Source: Pseudomonadota bacterium
GTDB lineage: Bacteria; Desulfobacterota; Binatia; Binatales; Binataceae
Assembly (NCBI GenBank): GCA_021325025.1
Contig: JAJPHZ010000025.1
Span: 124,001 to 188,000, forward strand
Direction of reading: 5' to 3'
DNA: 64,000 nt
Position numbers and translations under genes: made by a program. This document shows positions 51,824 to 60,013 of the stretch, one piece after another. The notes below the pieces were generated by a model, which ran no database searches, was not told the origin of the DNA, and worked only from the letters and a program-made list of their open reading frames with translations. How positions within the stretch are numbered: position 1 is the first letter of the stretch; the number at the start of each line of letters is the position of its first letter.

Positions 51824-52678
51824 ATGAGTATCCTGCGCCGCGGAGTGGGAATGCGAACAAGCGGACCCGCGGACGGCCTGCGGCGCGATCGCCAATACCT
51901 GAGCAGCGGATGGCGCCTCGAAGCAGTCGGCGCGGGCGCATCAATACTGGCGCGCTATGGCGAAGTCGAACGGGTGGTCGACGTCGTCGTACGGGCCACC
52001 GGGCCGGAAGGACTTTACTATCGCTCCCTTTATGCGGCGACTTACCTGGTACGAATCGATGCGGCCGGGGCAAAACCGCTCGAACTTTTTGTCAAGATTT
52101 ACGACCCGCCGCGTGGAATTGCCGCGCTCAAGCGGATAGTGCGCGGCGGCCGCGCCGCCAACGTCCTGCGCATGATCGCGATGCTGCAGCGGCGCGGTTT
52201 CGGCACGCCGCAGGCGGTGCTCAAGGGAAGTCACGCGGCGAGCGGCCGGACCATGCTGGTCACGCTGCGCGCCGAGGGCGTACCGCTGCCCCAAGTGCTT
52301 CAGTGCAAGGAAGATGCAACGGTGCGCAGGCATGAACTGATTCGCGCTCTGGGTGCGGAGGTCGCGCGGCTGCATCAGTGTGGCTTTGTGCATGGCGACC
52401 TGACGCCCGACAACATTTTCGTCGCGCAACAAAAGCCGCCACGCTTTATCTTCCTCGACCACGACCGCACCCGGATAGCGTTTCCGGCCGGGCGCCGTTA
52501 CCGGCAGTTGCGCAACCTGGTTCAACTGGGGCGCTTCGGATTGCCCGGCATCAGCAATCTCGACCGCCTTGGCTTCTTTAACGCTTATGCGCACGGACTG
52601 GGACGCGTGCGCAAGCGCGCGATGCTGCGGCGGATAGCCGCGATGCTGGCTCGCCGCCGGCGCAAGGACGCGCGCTGA
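51824..52678 (+). CDS. LPS-core kinase-like protein (Kdo/WaaP family)
   Basis: 284 aa. Kinase-fold motifs: FVKIYDPP (ATP-binding Lys region), CGFVHGDLTPDNIFV (catalytic HGD, ~residue 188) and FIFLDHDRTR (metal-binding DHD). This fits the Kdo kinase / WaaP family that phosphorylates LPS inner-core sugars. The neighbouring WaaE-like transferase supports a core-LPS function. The C-terminus is basic. Confidence 0.87.
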   Translation: MSILRRGVGMRTSGPADGLRRDRQYLSSGWRLEAVGAGASILARYGEVERVVDVVVRATGPEGLYYRSLYAATYLVRIDAAGAKPLELFVKIYDPPRGIAALKRIVRGGRAANVLRMIAMLQRRGFGTPQAVLKGSHAASGRTMLVTLRAEGVPLPQVLQCKEDATVRRHELIRALGAEVARLHQCGFVHGDLTPDNIFVAQQKPPRFIFLDHDRTRIAFPAGRRYRQLRNLVQLGRFGLPGISNLDRLGFFNAYAHGLGRVRKRAMLRRIAAMLARRRRKDAR

Positions 52679-52705
52679 CCGCGTCGGGGCGGCCCGCACC
52701 GGCGA

Positions 52706-55180
52706 TCATCGTGCGGACGGCAACCGGCTCGCTTCCTCCCAGTGGATAATGCCGCGCGCGCGCAGCTCGGCGATTTGTTCGTCGCTATAACCCAACTCCC
52801 GCATCACGCGCACGGTATGCTCGCCGTTGAAGGAGCCGTGCTCCAGGCGCGCCGGCGCATCCGAAAAATCGATCAGCGCGCCATGGCGCCGATACTTGCC
52901 GAAGCGCGGGCTTTCGGTCTCGACCGCCATCCGATTGGCGGCCGCCTGCGGATGCTCCTCCAGGAATCTGCCCAAACTCCAGTCAGCCTGCACGCAGGCC
53001 ACCCCGGCTGCGCTCAGGAGTTGTTCCCAGTGTTCAGCGCTGCGCGCCGCGAAGATTTTCCCGATTTCCGCAGCCAATTCGGCGTCGTGAGCCTTGCGCT
53101 CCTCCGCGCCGGCAAAGCGCGCATCCGCAGCCAGGTCGGGGCGATTGACCGCGGTGCACAACGCCTTCCATTCGCGATCGAACACACAGGCCAGGAAGAC
53201 CCAGCCTTCGGCAGCCGGGTACAGCCGGTAGAGCGCATTGAGCCCGTAGCATTCCGCATCGGGCAGAACGTACGGCGGCCGGCCCGCGTAGTCGTACGCC
53301 TCATCGGCGTTGGCCCAGGCGTTGCCTTGTAGCATGGTTACTTCGATTGCCTGTCCGCGTCCGCTGCGGGCACGCGCCAGCAACGCCAGCATGATACTGG
53401 TCGCGACTGCCTGGGACGTGTTGGGATCGGGGTTGCCCTCGTTGGCCCGCATCAGCAGCCGCGATACTTCCTTGATTTCCTCCAGGCTCATCGGCTGGTC
53501 GGGCGGCGGCGGATTGGCGCGGCCGGCCTGGCGCAGCGCCCCGCCCAGCAGTGCGCCGGGGATCGGATGGGCGCCGGGACGGCGATGGTGCGGGCCGGTT
53601 GCGCCATATGCTCCGACATAGACGTGAATCAGGCGCGGATTGATGCGCCGGCAGGTCTCCCAGTCGATCGCCAACCGCTGCGGCACCCCGGGGCGGAAGT
53701 TATGCAGCAAGATGTCGGAGCGCGCGATCAGTTGATGAATGATCTGCTGACCTTCGGGACTTTGCAGGTTGACCTGGATGGCTTCCTTGCCGGCATAATT
53801 CTTCAGGTTCATCGGCGCCATCCCGCCGCCCGTGCTGATGGTTTGCTCGCGCTCGGGCGTGGCGTCGACCTTGAACACTCGTACGCCCATGTCCGCCAGC
53901 ATCGCGGCCGCATACGGGCCCGCGATTACCATCGAGAAGTCCAGCATCGTCAGACCGTCGAGCAACGGCTTTTTCGGTGTGTTGCGCATATCGCCGTGGG
54001 CCTCGGCGGCGGCCGTCACGGTTGCGCGCGGCCTGGACGCGATGCGCCGCAGGACCTCTTCGGTATGCTGACCAAGGCCGGGCGCCGGTCCGCCGACCTG
54101 GCCGGGCGTGTCGCTCAGCCGCGCGAGCAGGCCCACCGTCGTAAGCCGCCCCACGCGCGGGTCGTCAATCTCCACGGCGTGGCCGTTATGCACGTACTGC
54201 TCGTGCTTCATCCCCTCCACCGTGTAGCGGTAGGGCTCGGCCGCGACGTTGCCGTCCTCCATGTAGATCCGCATCCACTCCTCCAGCGTCCGCTCCTGCA
54301 TCTTGTTGAGGATGAGTTCGCGCAGCGCTTCGCGCGCCTCATGCTTTAAGATGGGAGCCCGTTTGAACACTTCCTCCTCCAGCACCCATCCCAGGCCGAT
54401 GGCCTTGAGATAGGCGCGAAACAGGCGGTCCATCAGGTTGGCGTGCTGCAGCCATTGACCGTCCTTGGTCCGCACCGGGATGTATTGCAGCATCGGCAGC
54501 CGGATTGCGGCGCCCAGGGCGTTGGCGGGAAAGTTCTGCGGATGCTGGCGGGTAAGCTGGCGCATCACCAGCCCGGCCAGATCGTAGGGCATCATGTTCT
54601 GAAGGATGCTGGTCTGGACCCATTGGCCGCGCCCGGTGCGATCGCGCGACAGCAGCACCGCCAGGATACCGCGGACGGCCGCCTGACTGGCCGCCCACTG
54701 TCCGACCTGCACGGCGGTGTAGGCGGGTCCTTCACGATTCATCTGGCCCGCAAAGTCCATCATGCGGCCCGACCTGGCTGCGACGGCACCTTCGTAGCCG
54801 GGCAGGTGACTGAGCGGACCCTGCTGGCCCCATCCGCTGATCGACGCGTAGATCAGACGCGGATTGATCGCGGACAGGGTCGCGTAATCGATCCCGAGGC
54901 GGGCGCTGACGCCGGGGCGAAAGGATTCGAGCACCACGTCGGCCTGTTCGGCCAATCGGTGGGCGTGGCTGCGGCCCTGCTCGGTTTTCAAATCCAAAAC
55001 GGCGCTCTTCTTGCCGCGGTTCCACGCGATCCACGCCGGATGGCTGCGAAAGGGGTCGCCGGCCGGCGGCTCGATCTTGATTACGTCGGCGCCGAAATCG
55101 GCCAGCACGGCGGTGGCCAGTCCACCAGACATGCCCCAACTGAAGTCCACCACGACAAGTCCATCGCAAGGTCCGGGCAT
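52706..55180 (-). CDS. Fused two-domain class III CoA-transferase
   Basis: 824 aa, twice the family length. GAGGAGGAGC precedes the ATG. The N-half (1-~385) begins DGLVVVDFSWGMSGGLATAVLADFGADVIKIEPPAGDPFR. The C-half (~400-824) begins LDGLTMLDFSMVIAGPYAAAMLADMGVRVFKVD. Counting back from the RxxxGxGQ motif, the catalytic Asp position is Gln in the N-half (VGQWAASQ) and Asp in the C-half (NPDPNTSQ). This is the same non-catalytic/catalytic order as the split pair at 16533-17735 and 15326-16531. It should transfer CoA to an unknown acid; no pathway genes adjoin it. Confidence 0.9.
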   Translation of the reverse strand: MPGPCDGLVVVDFSWGMSGGLATAVLADFGADVIKIEPPAGDPFRSHPAWIAWNRGKKSAVLDLKTEQGRSHAHRLAEQADVVLESFRPGVSARLGIDYATLSAINPRLIYASISGWGQQGPLSHLPGYEGAVAARSGRMMDFAGQMNREGPAYTAVQVGQWAASQAAVRGILAVLLSRDRTGRGQWVQTSILQNMMPYDLAGLVMRQLTRQHPQNFPANALGAAIRLPMLQYIPVRTKDGQWLQHANLMDRLFRAYLKAIGLGWVLEEEVFKRAPILKHEAREALRELILNKMQERTLEEWMRIYMEDGNVAAEPYRYTVEGMKHEQYVHNGHAVEIDDPRVGRLTTVGLLARLSDTPGQVGGPAPGLGQHTEEVLRRIASRPRATVTAAAEAHGDMRNTPKKPLLDGLTMLDFSMVIAGPYAAAMLADMGVRVFKVDATPEREQTISTGGGMAPMNLKNYAGKEAIQVNLQSPEGQQIIHQLIARSDILLHNFRPGVPQRLAIDWETCRRINPRLIHVYVGAYGATGPHHRRPGAHPIPGALLGGALRQAGRANPPPPDQPMSLEEIKEVSRLLMRANEGNPDPNTSQAVATSIMLALLARARSGRGQAIEVTMLQGNAWANADEAYDYAGRPPYVLPDAECYGLNALYRLYPAAEGWVFLACVFDREWKALCTAVNRPDLAADARFAGAEERKAHDAELAAEIGKIFAARSAEHWEQLLSAAGVACVQADWSLGRFLEEHPQAAANRMAVETESPRFGKYRRHGALIDFSDAPARLEHGSFNGEHTVRVMRELGYSDEQIAELRARGIIHWEEASRLPSAR

Positions 55181-55527
55181 TTGCTCCTCCTCATGAAGCA
55201 GCTTGCGTCAACAATATCCTGCACTTATGTGGCAAATTCCAGTACCCGCACTATTTCCAAGGGTTGCGTTGGAACGATTGCCGAAAAAACTGCGGCACCA
55301 CTGGCATCGGCCGTAGATGACCGACGCAACCGGGCTATAGGGGATTCGCAGCGGAAGGAAGGCGTTGGAGCGGCGCGTTTCGCATCAGAAGTGCGAGCTG
55401 CAGCCGTTCCGGATGGGATCAGTCGGCGGGAGCGGAGAATCCGCTGAAGGAGGGAGACGAGGCGGCGCATTCAGGGCTGAATGCGCAAGCAAAGCTTGGG
55501 GACGGCAAAGTGGCCGTCGTGCGAGGC
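55181..55527. other. Intergenic region without a recognised gene
   Basis: About 350 nt between the CoA-transferase start and the glycosyltransferase remnants; nothing recognised. Confidence 0.4.
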
Positions 55528-55693
55528 TCAGCAGGCGCTGCCCCGAAGGACCTTGGCAACCGTCTTCAGCAGTACCTTGATGTCCAACCACAACGCCCGG
55601 CGGCTCGGCCAGACCGCCGTGGCTTTGGTAGATCACTTCGGCGGCGTTCCGGTTCGGCGGCACGATCGCGAGGATTGGGCACGCGGCGGCCAT
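55528..55693 (-). pseudogene. Remnants of exopolysaccharide glycosyltransferase genes
   Basis: Two overlapping fragments in different frames. Frame A (55693-55598) encodes MAAACPILAIVPPNRNAAEV and then IYQSHGGLAEPP, the nucleotide-sugar-binding stretch of WbuB-like GT4 enzymes. Frame B (55632-55528) encodes LWLDIKVLLKTVAKVLRG and a stop, the typical C-terminus of polyprenyl-phosphate sugar transferases. Neither can be a working gene. They suggest that an exopolysaccharide locus once extended here. Confidence 0.6.
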
Positions 55694-55735
55694 GATGTCC
55701 GTTCCGATTCCATTCCAGCTAGATCACGGCGCCGG

Positions 55736-56404
55736 TTAAGGAGCGGACAGCTTCTTAAGCAGTGCCGCGTAGCCCTGGCTGTTGATGACCTGGTTGTATT
55801 CCTTGCGGTAGCTGTCGACCTCGCTGATACCGGCTATGTTGATATCGTATACTTTCCAGGTATCGTGTGTTCGCCTGAGTAGATAGTTCAGTTCCAGCGG
55901 TTCAGCCAGCATTGGATTAACCACATTGGTGTAAACTTCGGCCCGGTCCGGACCAGTGGAGTTCTGCCTGAGAAAATTGATCTGCGCTCCTGAATAGTCC
56001 TCGATAATCCTGACGTAGCGTCGCTCCAGCCGCTGATGAAAGAGGCCGACGAAGTGTTGGCGCTCCGCGGGGCCGAGTTGCTTCCAATATGAGCCGAGTG
56101 AAGAGCGGGCCATGCCGTCGAAGTCGAAATTGTCATCCAGCAACTTGAGCAGTTGGGCGCGTTTGCTTTCCGGAGCGGACTTATAGGCGGGATCGGCCAG
56201 GAGCTGGCGCGCCTTGGCAACCGCCGACTTGACCTGCGCCATGGCGTCGGCCGATGCCGCATCGGCCACCGTCGGCGTGGCGCCGGTTAGCATCGTCAAA
56301 CCCACCCAAAGCGCGATACAAGCCATTAGGTCGATGGCCCGGGTACCCCCAGCCGCATCCCAGAAACTGTCACGCAAGAAGCGCCGGATGTTCTTGCCGG
56401 TCAT
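55736..56404 (-). CDS. MlaC/Ttg2D-like phospholipid-binding protein
   Basis: 222 aa. An N-terminal membrane or signal segment (AIDLMACIALWVGLTMLTGA, ~20-40) is followed by MlaC motifs: LLKLLDDNFDFDGMARSSLGSYWKQLGPAERQHFVGLF and TWKVYDINIAGISEVDSYRKEYNQVI. MlaC carries phospholipids across the periplasm between outer- and inner-membrane Mla complexes. Other mla genes are not adjacent. Start MTGKNI (56404). Confidence 0.9.
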   Translation of the reverse strand: MTGKNIRRFLRDSFWDAAGGTRAIDLMACIALWVGLTMLTGATPTVADAASADAMAQVKSAVAKARQLLADPAYKSAPESKRAQLLKLLDDNFDFDGMARSSLGSYWKQLGPAERQHFVGLFHQRLERRYVRIIEDYSGAQINFLRQNSTGPDRAEVYTNVVNPMLAEPLELNYLLRRTHDTWKVYDINIAGISEVDSYRKEYNQVINSQGYAALLKKLSAP

Positions 56405-56554
56405 TGCAAAATGTCCTTTCGCCGCGCCTTTCGGTCGAAAGTGTACTGCCTGGGATTCGAAGGCCGCGGGCCGCTTGCGCTCCTGAAGATCTACGTCCGA
56501 GGCGGCAGAGACGCCGCGACGCCGCGCCCGGCCGCCATCGAGCCGCGTCAACGG

Positions 56555-58849
56555 TTACTGCGCAACGACGCTCACCTTACCGCGCTCCTGCAGATAATGA
56601 TACAGGTACAGCTCGCCGAGCGTTGCGTACCAGACGTCGGTGCGGTTAGCGATGTAGCCGGCATGCTGGTCGAGATACCCGCCGGCGGACCAGCGCTTAT
56701 CCCCGGGATGGTCCAGGAGCTGGTAGATGCCCCCGCGCGCGTAGACGCTGTCGAACCTGGAGTTAGCGCTGCTCAGCAGCTCCGGCGTGCCGCCGGGGTT
56801 GGGATACGAGGTGTACGCGGGCCAGTTGCCGGTGCTCGCTGTCAGGTTGGCATCGTAAAACCCCTGTGCACTCCACGCCCCGAAGTTGATCTCGCCTTCG
56901 TGGGTCGAGCGGTCGACCAGGTATCCAGCCGCGGCGACGGCCGCGCGCAGCTCGACCGACGTGAACCCGCACGGCTCGACGAAGCTCGTAATGAACGGGT
57001 TCTGCAGGGCCAGATGGCTCAGCAGATCGTCCCGGCTGCCGGCCACTTCGGACGTGTAGCCGAGCACCTGATACGCGGCGTCGCTGCAGGGGTGGGTCCT
57101 TGTGTGCGAGGCTGCCTCCGTGAGCCCCCCGTTGAGCCAGCCTTGCACAGCCGACCACGCGTCGCTGCTCATGTTGCCGGTCCCGACCGCGACCGTAACG
57201 CGCAGGCTCTTTGCCGCGGTTCGGGAGACGGCCTGGACGAAGTCGGCCAGGAATCCGTCTCCGACGTCGTCAAAGTCGAGCGTCACCGCCGCTTTGCGAT
57301 TGTCGTAGTACCTCGATATGCCCTGGTAGCTGATGGCGACGGGCTGGCGCGCGCTATTGATGATGCGCAGGTAGATCGCGTCGGAGCCGGGCGAAAACGG
57401 CACGCTGACGTAAGCCATGTTGCTTGCGTACTCGAATCTGGCCGCGGCGATGGCGTTGAAAAAGTCGGAGGCGGTCTTTGCCGGCAGCGCGGTCCAGGTG
57501 CTGACGGTGTCGTATCTGTACTGCGCGGTCAGAGCGCTCGATCCGCCCGGAATGCCGAACACGTAGGTCGCCGGGTAGTAAAGGCCAAACTTCGCGTGCG
57601 CCGCGGAGTCCAGGCCGATGCGGAAGGCACTGGCCGGCACAAGCGTCCCGTTGCTGACGATTATTGAAACTGAGGCTGTCGCCGTGACAATTGCGGTCGA
57701 ATACTGATGCGCCGCCACGGTCAGAGTGTGGGTCCCATCGGGCACTGTAGCTGAGTTCCACAAAATCCTCAGATAATGGCCTGAGTCATTGACCCCTGCC
57801 GGAACGCCGTCGACCGCAAGCGAATTCCACCAGTCCTCGGTCGCCGACAAGGACGTCGCAATTTGTACTGTGACGGTGCCCGACACGGTCGCATCGCTGA
57901 GGGGCGATGTTATTAACAGCAGCCCCGCAGTCGCGCTGGCAGTGGGCCTGGGCGTGATGGTTGGCGTCGGCGTTGCAGCAGCGGTCGGCGTCGCCGTGAT
58001 AGTGATGGCCGGCGTTACCGACGCTGTCGCGCCAGGGCTCGGAGTCGGCGTCAGCGTCCCGTTGCTGACGATTATTGAAACTGAGGCTGTCGCCGTGACA
58101 ATTGCGCTCGAATACTGATGCGCTGCCACGGTCAGAGTGTGGCTCCCATCGGGCACTGTAGCTGAGTTCCACAAAATCCGCTGATAATGGCCGCCGTCAT
58201 TGAGGCCTGTTGGAACGCCGTCGACCGCAAGCGAATTCCACCAGTCCTCGGTCGCCGACAAGGACGTCGCAATTTGTACTGTGACGGTGCCCGACACGGT
58301 CGCACCGCTGAGGGGCGATGTTATTAACAGCAGCCCCGCAGTCGCGCTGGCAGTGGGCCTGGGCGTGATGGTTGGCGTTGCCACGTCGGCGGTCGGCGTT
58401 GGGGTGACGGTTGCGGGCGGCGTTCGCGTCGGTGTGCCACCCGGATTTGGGGTTGGCGTCACAGTTCCGTTGCTGACGATTATCGAAACCGAGGCTGTCG
58501 CTGTAACAATTGCGGTCGAATACTGATGTGCGGCCACGGTCAGAGTGTGGCTCCCGTCGGGCACCGTACCCGAGTTCCACACAATCTTCTGATAATGACC
58601 GCCGTCATTCAGGCTTGTCGGAACGCCATCCACAGCCAGCGAATTCCACCAGTCGTCCATCGTCGTCAAAGACGTCGTGATTTGGATTGTGACGGTGCCC
58701 GACACGGTCGAGCCGGCGATGGGCGAAGTTATTAGCAGCGGCCCCGGAGTGGCGGCCGCAGCCTGGTCAACCCGGGCGGCACAAGTAATAGTTGATAGCA
58801 CACAAAGACACAGTGTGAGTGCCACACCTTTAACAACTGCGGACTTCAT
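56555..58849 (-). CDS. Exported polysaccharide deacetylase-like protein with three Ig-like repeats
   Basis: 764 aa. Signal peptide (~5-25). Three nearly identical Ig-like domains (~38-127, 173-265, 309-402), each with LLITSP, DDWWNSLAVDGVP or EDWWNSLAVDGVP, and HTLTVAAHQY. They are joined by Thr/Pro linkers. A beta-rich region (~405-515) follows, then a NodB-type domain (~520-760) with TLDFDD, SHTRTHPC and a later EPCGF motif, matching the metal and catalytic motifs of carbohydrate esterase family 4. It likely removes acetyl groups from an envelope polysaccharide. It stands alone. Confidence 0.85.
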   Translation of the reverse strand: MKSAVVKGVALTLCLCVLSTITCAARVDQAAAATPGPLLITSPIAGSTVSGTVTIQITTSLTTMDDWWNSLAVDGVPTSLNDGGHYQKIVWNSGTVPDGSHTLTVAAHQYSTAIVTATASVSIIVSNGTVTPTPNPGGTPTRTPPATVTPTPTADVATPTITPRPTASATAGLLLITSPLSGATVSGTVTVQIATSLSATEDWWNSLAVDGVPTGLNDGGHYQRILWNSATVPDGSHTLTVAAHQYSSAIVTATASVSIIVSNGTLTPTPSPGATASVTPAITITATPTAAATPTPTITPRPTASATAGLLLITSPLSDATVSGTVTVQIATSLSATEDWWNSLAVDGVPAGVNDSGHYLRILWNSATVPDGTHTLTVAAHQYSTAIVTATASVSIIVSNGTLVPASAFRIGLDSAAHAKFGLYYPATYVFGIPGGSSALTAQYRYDTVSTWTALPAKTASDFFNAIAAARFEYASNMAYVSVPFSPGSDAIYLRIINSARQPVAISYQGISRYYDNRKAAVTLDFDDVGDGFLADFVQAVSRTAAKSLRVTVAVGTGNMSSDAWSAVQGWLNGGLTEAASHTRTHPCSDAAYQVLGYTSEVAGSRDDLLSHLALQNPFITSFVEPCGFTSVELRAAVAAAGYLVDRSTHEGEINFGAWSAQGFYDANLTASTGNWPAYTSYPNPGGTPELLSSANSRFDSVYARGGIYQLLDHPGDKRWSAGGYLDQHAGYIANRTDVWYATLGELYLYHYLQERGKVSVVAQ
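57644..58738 (-). repeat. Three long direct DNA repeats inside the deacetylase gene
   Basis: Blocks at about 57644-57925, 58055-58333 and 58468-58738 encode the three Ig-like domains. The first two are almost identical at the DNA level, including silent positions; the third differs more. Linker DNA is also repetitive. Confidence 0.8.
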
Positions 58850-59472
58850 TTCGCCCGGGTCCCGAAGATGGTAAGCCTTGTTGTACTCTGCGCAATAGTC
58901 ATGGCGAGGTCGCTGTTGACTGCTAACTTTTCCGATTCCCGAACCGAGTTGTACTCCCCTCCGGAGGACACTCAGACACACCTCCGCCGTGGACCGTGGA
59001 GTCGATATTTCCGCAGCTGTTTCTCCGCTGCCCCGGAAATGCACGCGCCTGGCGCCGACCGGTGGGACGGAACGATTGCATTTTTTGCACGGTCCCCCGT
59101 GCTAAGGCTTGCAATTCCTTATTTTGAACAATGGTTTTGAAGCGAGAATCGTACCAACGAAAAACAACTATAATTAGCCAAAAGGACAAGCGATTCGGTA
59201 TGAAAAAGTTTCCGAATAGTTACGGTGTTACCGATGGAATCAAGCTCTGTTTCAAGGCGATACAAGGATGAGACTAGGGGGCAGCGCACTATGGCTGGAA
59301 GAGGAGAGAAAGCGCACCGCGAAATCACTGTGCGTCGGCTTCTGATTTGACAGGAGGGAGGTCGCCCGCAGGTCACGAGGGCCGGAAACCGGCCCGGGCC
59401 CGCACGCCTGCCGCGGGGGCGTAGCCGCACCGGGCGACTTTCTGGCACAATGCCCAACTACCTCCGCAACAG
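58850..59472. other. Intergenic region without a recognised gene
   Basis: 623 nt between the deacetylase start and tRNA-Leu. It contains AT-richer stretches suited to promoters. No gene, repeat or clear promoter is recognised. Confidence 0.4.
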
Positions 59473-59558
59473 GCCGGGGTGGTGGAAACGGTAGACACAG
59501 AGGACTTAAAATCCTCTGGGAGGCAACTCCCGTGCGGGTTCGAATCCCGCCCCCGGCA
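59473..59558 (+). tRNA. tRNA-Leu (anticodon TAA)
   Basis: 86 nt. Acceptor GCCGGGG/CCCCGGC with discriminator A, anticodon stem GAGGA/TCCTC with loop CTTAAAA (anticodon TAA), a long class-II variable arm, and T arm GCGGG-TTCGAAT-CCCGC. CCA is not encoded. It may be the attachment site of the genomic block that follows. Confidence 0.95.
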
Positions 59559-60013
59559 TTGGAGCTCGTCGCATCGGTGGTCCTCCTCTGGCTTCGCCCG
59601 CTTCCGCGTAAGCGGCAGGGCGCTGTCCGCTTTCATCCGCGCGCAACGGTGTCGTGGCCTCTTCACCCGCCAATTGGAGGCGCGTGCGCAGATTCCTCGG
59701 ATGCGTGAGCGGAGCGGGCGGCAGGACGTGCCGGAGCGAAGCATCCCGTCAGGGCTGGCGCGGCGTGCTAGCGGAGCACACGCCACCACTTAGAGCGGCG
59801 GTGAAGCGCAGACGCGGAGGTCAGGCGGAGTCTGATGATGCGCGCGAGCGGCGCAGCTTGCGGAGCCCGAGCGGGCGTCTCAGAGCGAAGCGCTGCGCTT
59901 CGTTGATTGGGCTCCGTGAACTGGCCGAGGGGTGTTACCAGATTGGGAGCGATGCTAAAGTGCATCTGGTGGACTGATTGGTTGTCTAAGGAGCAATTCG
60001 CCGGGGGAGAGCC
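59559..60013. other. Region between tRNA-Leu and the defence-type genes
   Basis: 455 nt without a convincing gene. It contains the inverted repeat CGAAGCG-CTG-CGCTTCG (59886-59902) and ends with GGGGGAGAG, the ribosome site of the next gene. No integrase gene is present here. Confidence 0.45.

Noticed and set aside
59559..60013. Attachment-site repeat of the tRNA-Leu 3' end
   Set aside because: No second copy of the tRNA end is visible inside the window; it could lie beyond the right edge.
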